Origin: Nannochloris sp. 'desiccata'
Lineage: Eukaryota; Chlorophyta; Trebouxiophyceae; Chlorellales; Chlorellaceae
Direction of reading: 5' to 3'
Assembly (NCBI GenBank): GCA_019044685.2
Contig: JAGTXX020000011.1
Location: 2,170,001 to 2,234,000 of the forward strand
DNA length: 64,000 nucleotides
The position numbers were made by a program, and so were the translations under genes. Positions 11,653-23,280 of the stretch are shown here, in pieces (within the stretch, counting starts at the first letter, position 1; each line of letters opens with the position of its first letter). Under the pieces are notes generated by a model that was given only the letters and a program-made list of their open reading frames with translations, was not told where the DNA came from and ran no database searches.

Positions 11653-12960
11653 ATGGAGAAAATTGCACCCAATGGGAACGCCTCTGACGGGACTCTCGCT
11701 GGGTATGAATCTCTAGACAAGTTGTTTGAGGTATTTTCTTGCAATGATGATTTTCACTGGACGGTTTTTTGCTCCTTGCTCACCCAGATCAACCCTTACC
11801 CTTGAAATTAATCTTGTCACCGTCTTCAGGCCCACATTCCTGCGGAAAAATTAGATCACGTCCGCCGTCTTTTATACGGATATAACCAAGGCCTTCCTGT
11901 AGAACCCCTTTTTCTAAATGAAGATGCTACCAAACTCGGCAACTCTGGCAATTTCGATCTTCAAGCGTTTAAATTTAACGCTGCTCCAGAAGAGCTCCGT
12001 CCTCCACGCCGCGTACGCATTGCCCTAATCCAAAACGCCATCGCTGCACCTACAACTGCACCATACACAGAACAACGCGACTCTATTCTCAATCGCATTC
12101 GGGGACTCGTCACCGCCGCTGCTGCCTCTGGAGCCAACATCGCCTGTCTACAAGAAGCCTTCCACATGCCTTTTGCCTTTTGCACTCGTGAACGTGAATG
12201 GTGTGAATTTGCAGAACCTGTTGAAGGCGGTCCTTCGGTCCTTCTTTGCCAGGAACTCGCAGCAAAACATTCCATGGTGATAATATGCCCAATTTTAGAA
12301 CGTGATATTTCTCATGGTGAAACAGTTTGGAACACAGCTGTTGTTATAGGCCATAAAGGCAACATTATAGGCAGACACCGTAAAAACCACATCCCAAGGG
12401 TAGGAGATTTCAATGAAAGTACCTATTATATGGAAGGCAATACCGGTCATCCAGTGTTTGACACCGCCTTTGGAAAAATTGCGATCAATATCTGTTATGG
12501 TCGTCACCACCCTTTAAACTGGCTTGGTTTCGGCTTAAACGGGGCGGAAATTGTGTTTAATCCTTCTGCGACAGTCGGGGAATTAAGTGAACCTATGTGG
12601 AGTATTGAAGCCCGCAATGCGGCGATTGCAAATAATTATTTTGTCGCTGCGATAAACCGTGTCGGAACAGAACATTTCCCAAATGCGTTTACCAGTGGCG
12701 ATGGTAAGCCTGCGCACAGTGATTTTGGGCATTTTTATGGAAGTTCCTATGTAGCTGCACCGGATGCGTCCAGAACACCGTCGTTATCGAGATCTAGGGA
12801 CGGGGTGTTGATTGCCGACTTGGATTTAAATTTGTGCCGACAGCTGAAGGATAAATGGGGTTTGCAAATGACCGCGAGGTATGAGATGTATTCGGAACTG
12901 TTGAATAGGTATATTAAATCCGATTTTCAGCCTCAAATTGTTAAAGATCAAGGTTGTTAA
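11653..12960 (+). CDS. UPB1: Beta-ureidopropionase (N-carbamoyl-beta-alanine amidohydrolase)
   Basis: Two exons, 11653-11730 and 11830-12960, phase 0, give 402 residues, close to the 384 of human UPB1. It hydrolyses N-carbamoyl-beta-alanine to beta-alanine, CO2 and ammonia, the last step of reductive pyrimidine degradation (PYD3 in plants). It belongs to the nitrilase superfamily. The catalytic Glu-Lys-Cys set is visible: Glu in CLQEAF, Lys in [14 protein letters not shown] and Cys in [11 protein letters not shown]. Blocks such as [20 protein letters not shown] and GSSYVAAPD match the family closely over the whole length. It is divergent from NPC1, with about 300 bp between the starts. Confidence 0.96.
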
Positions 12961-13129
12961 AAGGGGGAAGGCGACGATGCATTCTTTTTTCTGTCCTTTT
13001 CTAATTTTTGGCAACTCGTGTTTACTCCCCTTTTCTTCTATTTGTACCCATCAATTTAATTACAATTTTGTGTATCATAAGCATTCTATATTCTAGGTTC
13101 CTTTAATTAAAGGCATACATTTTATTAAA

Positions 13130-16100
13130 TTACAAGCCTAACAAACTAGAAAATGTTGATTTAGCAGCACCTCCACTTGCTGCCGACTGCTGTTGTTGCT
13201 GGCGGTGTTGCTGTCGCTGTTGTAAGACCCCATTCCAAACATCACTAGTACCACCGGCAGCGCTGCCAACACCAGGTAAAGCTGGAGCCTGCTGCTGTTG
13301 CTGTTGTCGTTGTTGCGGCCGACCATAAGCCCCTCCTGCTTTACCACCAACACCACCACCCGCAGCAGCGGCATGATGAACAGAGTAAATTGGCGTCTGC
13401 CCAGCCATTGGTGTTCTATAATCATTGCTATTGGGACCAGAACCATCACCATCACCGGCACTAGCAGCTCTAGCTCCAATACCTACAGGGCGATGCACCT
13501 CCACCTCCACCCGTAAGCCTCCAACGGTTGGCTGATAGACTCCCGCAGGCTTAGGAACATCTACACCAGCTCCAGCAGCGGAAGGACCTGCACTAAGAAC
13601 TTGTCTTTGTCGCATCAATGCATGCAATTTCTCTCTCGCCGCAAGCGTTCTACTTGGCAATTGAGCAGCAGGCGTCGGTGATCGTGGGGTCGGCATATTT
13701 CTTGCGGCAGCTAGTGCAGGGTTTAAGACGACAGGAGGTGGCGGCATTGAAGAAGAAGGGTACACGTTATCACCACCACGTTGAAGGTCAGGCTCCATAT
13801 CATCGTCATCATCTCTTTCTTCTTCGATACCGCCAGTACTTCCGGTCGCCGCCGCCGCCCCCGCCCCGGTTTCTTCTGCCAAAGAAGCAGTACGAGTAGT
13901 ACGTTTGGCTACAATCTGTGTAGGATTAATTTTCCTTCTCTTAGCATACTCCACGCCTTGCACTGCGCCAGCGGTGAATTCTTCCGCTGCACGGCGACGA
14001 GTTCTTCTCGCAATAGGCTTTTCAGGGCTCGTCTGCACTTCTGCTCCATTGGCCCCATCGCCCTTCTTCTGTTCCTCCTCTTCTTCTTCTTCTTCAACTC
14101 CATCAACTTCTTTACCTTCAACTTTACTACGTACATTACCTGTAGTAGTTCTTGCCGCATTCTTAGATATATCTCTACCTTTTAAGATTGCATTTCCAGG
14201 ACCACGACTTGGTTCCGCAGGAAGCGCTGACCGTTCTCTACCTTGACTGGCAGCAGCAACACCATTACCAGCATCCTCGACAGTACCAGCACCATTAAGA
14301 CCACCATTACCTAGAATCGCTTCGATATCTTCTTGAGTGGCTGTAACGCCATAAAAATCTTGTGTTAATGGACCGCCAAGGCCAATTCCAAAGGCACTGA
14401 AGTTATTTTTAACACCACCACTAAACGCCACCGCTCCCACAGCTGCAGCATTAGCTCCATTTTGAGCAACAGAAGATGCAGCACGTTGTGCAATACCAGC
14501 GCCTGCAACAGCTGGTATAGCAGCAGCACTTTGAAGACGATCACGAGTCCGAACACCACCTACTGCATCACCCAGAGCACGACGAGTGCCTTCCTCTACT
14601 TCACCTTCTTCAACACCACCATCCACATCATATTCTTCTATATCAATAGCCTCAACAGAAGACGGTTGATGGAACGGGCGAGGTCGCATCGGTGATGCTG
14701 CTCCTTCCCCAACACCAGTTCCACCGAGACCACCACCTGCACCACCTCCAGCGTCCAGTCGAGCATCGATTGAAGTTGCTAAATGCTGATCACGTGGATC
14801 TATTTCATTATTTTCTGCTGCTCTGGTACCTTGTCTCTGTTGTTGCTCATCATCACCAGTCTCATCTTGATCGATAATAACTGTTTCTTGAGTGTTCAGG
14901 TTATCTCTATTGTCATGTTGATCAGCACCATCTTCGTTAGTTGTGCTTTGTGGAGCTGCTTGTGTGGGTAATAGGCTTTGAGAATTCACGTTCCATCCAG
15001 CACCGGTTAATCCTTCGGTTAAAGGACGACGGATTGCGCCGAAACCAGCGCCTCCAGGGGCAGAGGAACCAAACACCGGTGTTGGTGCCTTTTTGCTCCC
15101 AGACCCATTCCCACTTCCGCCACCTGCATGAAGCGTGTGTTTGGGTTTTGGCAGTTTCGACAGTCCGAAATTTTTAATTGACTCAAACCATCCTCTTGCA
15201 CTCGGGCTGATTATAGGTTCACACACTTCTTCTTCTTCTTCCCCCTCCTCCTCTTGCTGCCGTTGCTCTTCAGAGTGAAGCCGCTGCCGTTGAGCTAAGA
15301 AAGCGGCAACGGCACCTTTGGCTGGCGATATCTCTTCTTCTTCAGCTTCCTCTCCAGTATGTGTAGCTTCCCCTTGTACAGAAGCTACTTTATTAAGTGC
15401 TTCAGGTGAAGTACCCCCATACGGAATTGGCTGTGTAATAGGAAGCTGGGCGATATCGGCAGATTGAAATGGGGATTTCGGCTGGGTGCCCTGACCACCA
15501 CCATGACCTCCTTGATTTCCAGGGCCAGTATCATCAATGTCCATAGAAGCCGTACCATCCGTACGGGCAGAAATGTTTTGAGGCTGGGTTGGTAAAAGAA
15601 GCTGCTGCTCCTGCTGCTGCTGTTGTTGTTGCTGTTCTTGTGTCGGGAGAGGCGGAGGCGGTGGCATGGCTTCAATCTCTGCAGCTTCTCCTTTTCTTCT
15701 TCCCGCACTGGATCTCGGTTTTTCTTGTTGCTTTACAGGGTGGATTTGAGCACCAAGAGGTGAAATTCGAGGTTCTTGGGCTCCTTCATCGCTTTTAGAA
15801 GGGCTTCCTTGACCACCACCTAGGACATCTGCCATGGCTCCAACAATGTCGCGAGCAGCATCAACAGCTGATTTTGGAGCAGGACTTGCTGAGGCTTGGA
15901 TAGATTCTAGAGGAGCTAGTTGAGCTGCTTCAGGAGCGGGGTTACTAGGACCTGGTTGTCCGCCCTGTTGCTGCTGCCGTTGGGGAGAAGCGATGGCAGC
16001 AACAGCGGCTGCAGCATACGCTTGAGCGAGCCCGGCAATTTTGTTTCTTACATTGGAGACAGGCTCACTATGCCTCCACGCTGCACGTTTTTGCATTATG

Positions 16101-16281
16101 GATAATTTAAGAATGAAGTTATTGTCAGAGATGAGTAGTAGATGAAGAGCATGGGAAGCGCAACTGCGAGCTAGATCTTACCTGTCTCAGATTGGAGTTT
16201 TTCTGCCTGTTCCTGAGGTATTTTCAATCCCCTTAGGAATGATTCCATATTAAATACTTGAAAGTCTTTATTGGACTCCAT
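13130..16281 (-). CDS. 1016-aa low-complexity Gln/Ala/Gly-rich protein, unrecognised
   Basis: Two exons, 16281-16182 and 16080-13130, joined in phase 1, give 1016 residues. Joining the first exon replaces a weaker start inside the long frame (16096). The N-terminus (MESFLRGLKIPQEQAEKLQSE) looks structured and amphipathic. The rest is mostly disordered: poly-Gln near 160 and near the C-terminus, Ala/Gly runs, acidic runs, and short FG-containing stretches (GGAGFGAIRRP, FSAFGIGLGG). Basic clusters (RRTRRRAAEE, YAKRRKIN) look like nuclear localisation signals. A short conserved-looking island is GWFESIKNFGLSKLPKPK. The acceptor at 16081-16082 lacks a strong polypyrimidine tract, so the 5' junction is less sure. 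A nuclear role is plausible but is inference; I do not recognise a family. TGTAA overlaps the stop codon. Confidence 0.75.
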
Positions 16282-16922
16282 TATTAGAATCGCCTTATGC
16301 CTACTGACTTTGTGGAAGTGTTTTAAACTTTTGAATTTATTTTTCTGATCAGTTGAGCTAAAATGCACTTGTAGATTTGGCGCGACACACGCTTCATAGC
16401 AGAGGATTGTGACAATTTTATATTATGTTAGAAAGAGCCTCGGACCTGCCGCAATTGGTAGAACCGGTTGAGTGCTCTCTCTTTTGCCCTGCCCTGCTTT
16501 GCCTGATCTGATCATCTGAGAACTGAGATTGGCCGCCCTTAAAGTTTTCATTGTTCCAAGCCGCCTTCTTTGCTCTACAAAGCTGCATATAGTAATGTAA
16601 ACAAGAGAAAAGAAATATATACACGACGTAAAAGAATATGGACAAATAAATTCAGGTATAAAAAGGTACCATGACATTTTATCTGTTTCTACGGCATAGC
16701 TGCCCGAGGGGGAAATTAGTCTCTTTAGTTTATGAGACGACATTGGAAAAGATGGAGATGGCAAAGAGGTAATGAGCAGGTAGCAAAAGATTTGAATAGC
16801 TGTTTCCTCAAGAAAGAAATAAAGGGATGAAAATCAAGCAGTTTGGCATAATTACCGGCAGGTACCGCTCACATGCAACATATTTGTACAAACGTTCGAA
16901 ATTCTTCACGAAGCGTCTCTAC
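16282..16922. other. Intergenic; no gene seen
   Basis: Spacer between two minus-strand genes. Short overlapping minus-strand open frames are present but show no motif or convincing splice structure. Confidence 0.5.
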
Positions 16923-18072
16923 TTAAATTAAAATAGCCAAGAAGGCAAGAACAGCGTACAAGAAATTGCTCCCAGTGGCTTCTGATACCATGGCGTCATT
17001 AGGCTCCACACAGGGAGTAAGAGGACCCAAGTTACCAAATGGAAGGCTCTCTTCTACTCTGACCCCTTCACGGAAAGTTTCAGCAATGGCATTTTGATCA
17101 ACCAACTCCAAAAACTCATCGAATGTGGATGGAAGCAGGATACCGTAAAGCGCTTCGGAAATGCGGACCGCTGCATCATAAACAAGTTCAAAGGCTTCTC
17201 TGTAATCTGGCAATGGGAAGGAGTTCCGGTCTGCATCGGCTGCAATTTTTTTTAAGACCTGTACATACTGAGCGGACGAATCTTTCAAGCAAGAGGTCCC
17301 AGCCTGCATTTTAAATAAAAAGAACATCATTACTAATCAATTTATATATTCAATACTCTTCTTAAAAACCCTTTTTTAGAAGGCTAAAGCACACCGCTTT
17401 TACGTGTTTGAATAAGGCGACGATTCAGTGCTCACCATCTCATACACATCCCTGCATGCTTTATAACAGGTAGAAAACTGCAAAGGGCATATATTTTGTC
17501 GTGAGCGACGTTTAGTAAATGATTTATTACATCATCGAAGTACTACTGTTACTATTTGTGTCTTAAGCATGCATTCGGCTCGATCCATTTATTTTGGGGG
17601 CTTACCAGGGCTGAATCCTCGATGTATGCATCGCGATTTCCATCATTAATTTCCAAGCTGGCAGCGTTATAGCATTCCGCCTGTTTAGAGAAATATTCAT
17701 AGCTCTACAAATAATAAAATACCAACTGAGTTCAGCAAGGCGAGTCGGAAGAAGACAATTTTTTTGCTTGTCAAAATTCCGTTTCTGTTTTTATTCAAAA
17801 GGTATACTTACCTCCAGCTTATCCGCATCACATGAAGAAGGCAAATCGCCTAACAATTCTCTGTCAGCTTGATACGCCTCCTCAAACATTGCAGGTGTGG
17901 CTTGAACGCCCTGCAGCTGCAGGCGGCGGCGGCGCTGGTGGTTTCGGTGCGAATCCCCAAGGCGGAAAAGGTGGCCACTCATAATTCGATGCTTCTGACC
18001 AAATACTTGGGCCCTTGAGGCAACGAGTAGAGCTGAGAGCATTGCCGCGAAAAGCAACATCTTGGCAATCAT
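16923..18072 (-). CDS. Small secreted Cys-containing protein, probably GPI-anchored
   Basis: Four exons, 18072-17812, 17704-17606, 17477-17436 and 17303-16923, all joined in phase 0, give 260 residues. The N-terminus is a signal peptide (MIAKMLLFAAMLSALLVASRA) followed by a basic RRRRLQLQG stretch. The body has about six Cys (SSC, ECY, TCYKAC, TSC, TPC) spaced through helical-looking sequence. The C-terminus ends in a short hydrophobic run (FLYAVLAFLAILI) with no basic tail after it, which is typical of a GPI-attachment signal. It therefore probably sits at the cell surface. I recognise no family. The 42-nt third exon with clean splice sites on both sides supports the model. Confidence 0.7.
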
Positions 18073-18490
18073 GTTCAACGATTGCAGTAGCAGTGGCAAT
18101 GGCAAGGTATCGAGACCACAAAAGACAAAGCTGAAAGCTCAAGAAATACTACCGAATAATAAGTAACAATAGAACGATTAAAGCTCAACGATATTTAACC
18201 TAGCAAAAGTCGCCCAAATAATTCAGGAGCCCAATATCCTCTGTTGATAAGGGGAACCTTCCCAAAACAGATTCTTCTATATTTTAAACTACCCAAGTTT
18301 ATAGCTTACATTCCCGACATATTAGCTTCTGCTGCCGCTAGATCAGCAGTATCAAGATATCACATCAACAATTATGATAGGACAACAGCCAGTAATAAGC
18401 TTTTACAACACGGTCCAAACAGCCCCGAAAAAATCGCCGATAGTCTCAAATGAAAAAAGGTCGTTCGTAGTTTTAAATATAATCATCACA
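18073..18490. other. Intergenic; no gene seen
   Basis: AT-rich promoter side of the secreted-protein gene and 3' side of the next minus-strand gene. No motif was recognised. Confidence 0.45.
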
Positions 18491-19893
18491 TTAAGCGTCA
18501 AAGTCAGAGTCTAGATCAGTCGCATCACTTCCATCCTCCATCTCCGTCTCAGCCCCACTATCAAAATCACTATCCTCCCACCCAGCAGCAATCGAACTGA
18601 AATAGGAAACGACAACCGCCGCTGAACCACCATTGCCATTACCTTGTTGATCATAAAGTGCAGGAGATCCTCCAACAACGCCATTTGATTGTAAAGAAGC
18701 AAGCCTAGAGGAAACAACCCGTCTTTCAAGCTCAATTGCTTGCCTAACAGCGTGTAAAGAGCATCCATCGTGTCCCATGATTGATTCAAGCGGTGCTTGC
18801 AATAGCGCCTCTGTACTACCATGTTTCACAGCCCTTTGAAGCGCTAAAACAGCTCTACCAGCACTATCTGCACTAGGGGCAGGTCCCGATGGGGTGACAA
18901 AGCCACCTGCTGGGCCTGAAATAGCACCAGAGCCACTCAACCAACTACGAATTGTATTTTTCATCTCATCCCAAACCGACACCAAAGCGGCAGCAGAGCC
19001 CCGGCCCTGTATACACGATTCTAAATGGCTTCTCCAAGCAGGACCGCACCCGACAAAGGTATGATCATCAGCTAGTAAAGCAGTACGCAATTCTTGAAGA
19101 CGAGCTGCGAAATCTGAAACCAGTTCGGTTTGTTTTACCAATTTCCGCCAACCGGTGCGTTTACTACGCCAATTACGACGAACGCAGGTCCATGGGATGG
19201 CCTCTTCAAGTTGTAATACTTCTTGTTTCATGGAACGGACGCCTGAGCCCATACCAGCGTAACTAGGGCTGCCTCTGAAGCCATCACTGGGGTAGTCACG
19301 AGAGCCGTGTCTACGATCAGCTGGACGCTTAAATCCACCCATTTGTGGGCCAAAATTCTGCATAATAGTTGTGGAGAATTATATTCAGTTTGTGGACGTA
19401 AAAGTATTTGAGAGATAACGTAGAAAAATTGAAAAATAAATGGAAACAAGCACCGTCAACGAGAAATAATTTAAACTAAGAAAACCCACCCTTAAAACTT
19501 TGACAGCCGCAGCAGCAGCAGCGTGAAGTTGGCTTGTCTGAACCGCAGCACAAAATGTGTTATCTCTAAGGAGGTGTTGCAGCAAAGGGTCAAAAGCATC
19601 GATTCCCTGAGTAAAAATAAAGAAGTAAGATGAGCGTCTGTGAGCGACATGAGTTTTTAGGAGGAAAAAAATAAATTGAGGGGAATACTTACATGGGTGT
19701 CAAGGAGTCCAGGTCCTATACCAGGTGTGTTTGTATTTACGTGCAAATCAGCCAAGCTAACCATCTTTCCGCTGCTAGGTGCGCCATCCATGCTATCTAA
19801 GCGCAATGGACCCATGTTCAAGGGTGTTGTGGCCACAGGAACTACCGCAGGCTGCAGTGCTGGACCTACGGTAGCTTGCGCGGGCTCTGCCAT
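18491..19893 (-). CDS. 394-aa protein with acidic tail, unrecognised
   Basis: Three exons, 19893-19693, 19606-19490 and 19357-18491, each in phase 0, give 394 residues. The second exon encodes a compact helical block (DAFDPLLQHLLRDNTFCAA) and an Ala run. The third begins Gly/Arg-rich, then has a Trp- and Arg-rich block (WTCVRRNWRSKRTGWRKLV) and helical sequence with conserved-looking Cys and Trp. The C-terminus is strongly acidic (DSDFDSGAETEMEDGSDATD). The start was set at the first ATG, 19893. An acidic tail plus a basic Trp-rich block suggests a nuclear or chromatin partner, but this is only a guess and no family was recognised. Confidence 0.7.
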
Positions 19894-20201
19894 CGCAAGA
19901 CCCACGGAAAAAGTAGGTTTATTTTTGAATATTTAAGGTTCCGAAATGATCAAGACGAAATTCATTTTTGGGTCAACATGGGGGCGATTCCAGGGCAGAG
20001 GGAGTTTGATAACAATTTTAGAATACAGAAGGTACCCAAGGGTCTGAAGTAGGAGGTGGGTGTCTCCTCTTTTCCCCGTTTCCAGCTGGCTGAGCTGATG
20101 GCAGTGAATAACTTATTTATCCCCTCTCTGCAGCACACATTCACACAATGCAGTTTTAGAACTCCCATTTAGATTCAGTAGTATATAAAATTACGTCTGA
20201 A
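19894..20201. other. Divergent promoter region
   Basis: About 300 bp between the start of the 394-aa gene (minus) and glycyl-tRNA synthetase (plus). It probably serves both genes; no clear motif was seen. Confidence 0.45.
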
Positions 20202-22452
20202 ATGGCGGACAATGGCGTTGATGTTGATAAATTGGAAGCCGATGTTGCTCAAGCTCATGAAGCTGTGGCACGCCAAGGTGACGTCGTCCGTGGTCTAAAA
20301 GCAGAGATGAAGGATGGAAGAGCTGTTCGTGTAAGCTATCAAACATTACTGTATTCTTAATCCAAGTATCTAATTTTTCTCCTCTGATTTACAACTCAAG
20401 TGCCCCGACGGCTGAAAAAAGAAAGAGAAAGAATAATCCTTCTCTTTTTAAACAGTTTTTCTAATATTAATTCTCATTTTCTCTCTACAGGCTGCGGTGG
20501 ATGAGGCTATTGAGATGCTCAAACAAGTCAAACTCGATCTTGATTCTAAATTAAAGGCCTACAGTGACGCAACGGGCAAGTCCTCCAGCGCTAACAAGGA
20601 GGCCTTCCGCGCCACTCTGAACAATCTCCTCGAACGCCGCCTTTTCTTCATCCCTTCCTTCAAAATTTATGGCGCTGTCGCTGGATTCTACGATTATGGC
20701 CCTCCTGGATGTGCTATTAAGCAGAATATCACTCAGATTTGGCGTCAGCATTTTATTTTGGAAGAGAGTATGCTCGAGGTTGAATGCCCCGTCGTGACTC
20801 CAGAGCCAGTTTTACGCGCTTCTGGCCATGTAGAACGCTTCACTGACTTTATGGTCACTGATATGGTGACTGGAGAACCTCTCCGTGCTGATCACTTACT
20901 TGAAAACGCATTGGAAGCTCTCTTGGAAGACACCAAGAACCCTCCTTCAAAGGAAGCCGCTGCCGAAGCAAAGGAAACCTTGGCTCGTGTTGGTGAGCTA
21001 GGTAGCGAGGAATTGGGTGCTGCTTTAACCAAGTATAATATCAAGTCTCCTGATACTGGAAATGACATTTCCGCCCCCTTCCCTTTTAATTTAATGTTTA
21101 AAACAAGCATTGGACCCCGTGGGGATATGGTCGGGTATCTCCGCCCAGAAACAGCTCAAGGGATTTTCGTTAATTTCAGAGATTTACTCTTTTATAACGG
21201 TGGAAAATTACCTTTTGCAGCTGCTCAGATAGGTAGCAGTTATCGTAATGAGATTTCCCCACGTGCTGGTCTTCTTCGCGTCCGAGAATTTACACAAGCT
21301 GAAATTGAACATTTCTGCAACCCTGCTGATAAAAGCCATCCTAAATTTACGTCTGTCGCTGATGTTACACCATTGATTTACTCTCGTGCGCTTCAGCTTG
21401 GTGCCGAAAAGAAGCCTGCACCCATGTCTCTGGGCGACGCGGTCTCTCAAGGCATCATCGCAAATGAGACATTGGCTTATTTCATTGGCCGTACCCATCT
21501 GTTTTGCTGCAAAATCGGGCTTAATCCTATGCGCGTTCGTTTTAGACAGCATTTACAGCATGAAATGGCTCATTATGCTGAAGATTGCTGGGATTGTGAG
21601 GTCGAAACTTCTTATGGATGGATTGAATGTGCCGGTCTTGCTGACAGGTCCGCGTACGATTTGAACGCACACAGTACTGCTTCTAAAACCGAGCTTGCAG
21701 CATATGAAAGTTTCAAGGAACCGCGTATGGAAGATGTCGTCACTGTTGTACCTAACAAGAAAGAACTGGGTAAAGCCCTCAAAAAGGATGCTCAAAGAGT
21801 GATCGATGAATTGCTGGCCATGAGTGATAGCGATGCCCTTGCAATGAAGGCTGAGCTGGATGCTGGCCGTAAAGCTCCGTTAAAGGTGCACGACCAGATT
21901 ATAGAAATTGAGGCTCAATGGGTTGAAATTACTCCTGAAAAGAAGAAAATCAGCGGCCGAAATTTCACTCCAGCTGTCATCGAGCCATCATTTGGTATCG
22001 GTCGATTGCTGTACTGTATTTTTGAGCATTCTTATTATACACGTGAGAATGACGAACGTCGTGCTGTGCTTAAATTCACTCCTGTCGCTGCTCCTGTCAA
22101 GGCTACCGTCTTCCCATTGATGGCCAAACCTGATCTCGTCGCCTGCTCTGAAAAAGTAGCAGAAGCACTTACTCGTGCTGGGTTATCGAATGCTATTGAT
22201 TCTACTGGTCAATCTATTGGGAAGAGGTATGCTCGTACTGATGAAATTGGTGTTCCGTTCGCTGTCACTGTTGATTTTGACTCTTTGAGCGAGGGTACGG
22301 CCACTCTAAGAGATCGGGATAGTACATCTCAAGTACGTGTGCCTCTTGAAGAGTTGCCTGCTTTGTTGAGAAAATTGACTGATATGGAGGAAAGTTGGGA
22401 GAATGTGGCTGCAAAGTATCCTGCACAGGCACCTTTGCAGGAAGATGAATAA
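20202..22452 (+). CDS. GARS: Glycyl-tRNA synthetase, eukaryotic type
   Basis: Two exons, 20202-20330 and 20491-22452, phase 0, give 696 residues. The N-terminus is a WHEP domain (ARQGDVVRGLKAEMKDGRAV, continuing across the intron). The class II catalytic core follows, with GFYDYGPPGCAIKQNI, motif 2 around IGSSYRNEISPRAGLLRVRE and motif 3 in EPSFGIGRLLY. The C-terminal anticodon-binding domain starts near residue 570 and includes RYARTDEIGVPFAVTVDF. It is the alpha2 eukaryote/archaeal type, not the bacterial alpha2-beta2 type. No clear organelle-targeting peptide precedes the WHEP domain, so this is probably the cytosolic enzyme, though an alternative upstream start could add one. It attaches glycine to tRNA-Gly. 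Confidence 0.97.
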
Positions 22453-22510
22453 AGAGGCGGGAAATTGAGGGTGGCGTGATGTTTTTTTTTTGGTACGACA
22501 CAATTTTTAA

Positions 22511-22783
22511 CTATCGGCCTTTCTTTGGTGAATGGCATCTCGAGCTTAAAATTGCATTTTTTAAAAGGAAGGACGGAAAAGCCCATTTTCCCATGTATTT
22601 TTGTTTTTCTTTGCTTGAAATGTCAGACTTGAAAATTATGTAACCAAGAATGCAAACACCGACTATACCTCCTAATTGGCTACTTAAGAAGTCATTAGCA
22701 ACTCCCCTGTTCTCAGTCCGCACCTTCGTTCTGCTATTACAACTTGAAGGCTCCTCACGGACGTTTGCTGCGCCCTCCTCCAT
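22511..22783 (-). CDS. Possible small single-pass membrane protein (90 aa)
   Basis: An ATG-initiated frame with a hydrophilic N-terminus, one hydrophobic segment (LGGIVGVCILGYIIF, about residues 37-51) and a Lys-rich tail. It sits convergent to glycyl-tRNA synthetase. No family was recognised, and a chance open frame is quite possible. Confidence 0.3.
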   Translation of the reverse strand: MEEGAANVREEPSSCNSRTKVRTENRGVANDFLSSQLGGIVGVCILGYIIFKSDISSKEKQKYMGKWAFPSFLLKNAILSSRCHSPKKGR

Positions 22784-22789
22784 GTTTTA

Positions 22790-23080
22790 AGAAATAGCAA
22801 AACGCACAAACCCCAGAGATATAGTGGTCATGGGAGACTTCAACGTGAACGCTAGAAAGGAGAGGACAGAGCAACGCTCGAGCTCTGCGAGAATTCATGC
22901 GCTCTTCTTCTCTGCTGAGGATGGAGGTCGGACCGTTGCACGATGCTGGTGGTAGCTACGATCACGTCTGGACCACGGCCACAGACACCCTTGCCTTATT
23001 CACCAGCGTGCCCACCATGTAAAATAGATCGCCCCGCTCTGCATTGCTGCCTATCTATTCAAAGCCAGAGGGACCCCCAG
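22790..23080 (+). mobile_element. Decayed endonuclease domain of a LINE-like element (relic)
   Basis: One frame reads RDIVVMGDFNVNARKER (about 22815-22865), the GDFN motif of the apurinic-type endonuclease/exonuclease/phosphatase fold used by non-LTR retrotransposons. In the next frame GGSYDHVWT follows (about 22948-22974), and in another frame comes a degenerate version of the SDHxxL end motif (IDRPALHCCL, about 23021-23050). The motifs appear in family order and at plausible spacing but are split by frameshifts and a stop. This is a dead fragment; no reverse transcriptase was seen beside it. Confidence 0.5.
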
Positions 23081-23280
23081 GGTCCCCCTTGTATCATACC
23101 ACTGGCAGACCAACCTGCAAGGAAGTTGCAAAGCATCGATTCCTTTGTGGAATGCGCAAGCTCCCAGGTATTTTTCGCAGAGTGCAAATTAAGGTTCAAC
23201 CTTTTAAGTGAAAGTAGCAGCATGGACAAAGATAATAAGGGGCAAAAAGAAATATAAAAATAACTACAACGAGACTAATA

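Noticed and set aside
16418..16764. Two overlapping minus-strand frames with a hydrophobic stretch
   Set aside because: No family, no consistent splice partner, and composition like the surrounding spacer.
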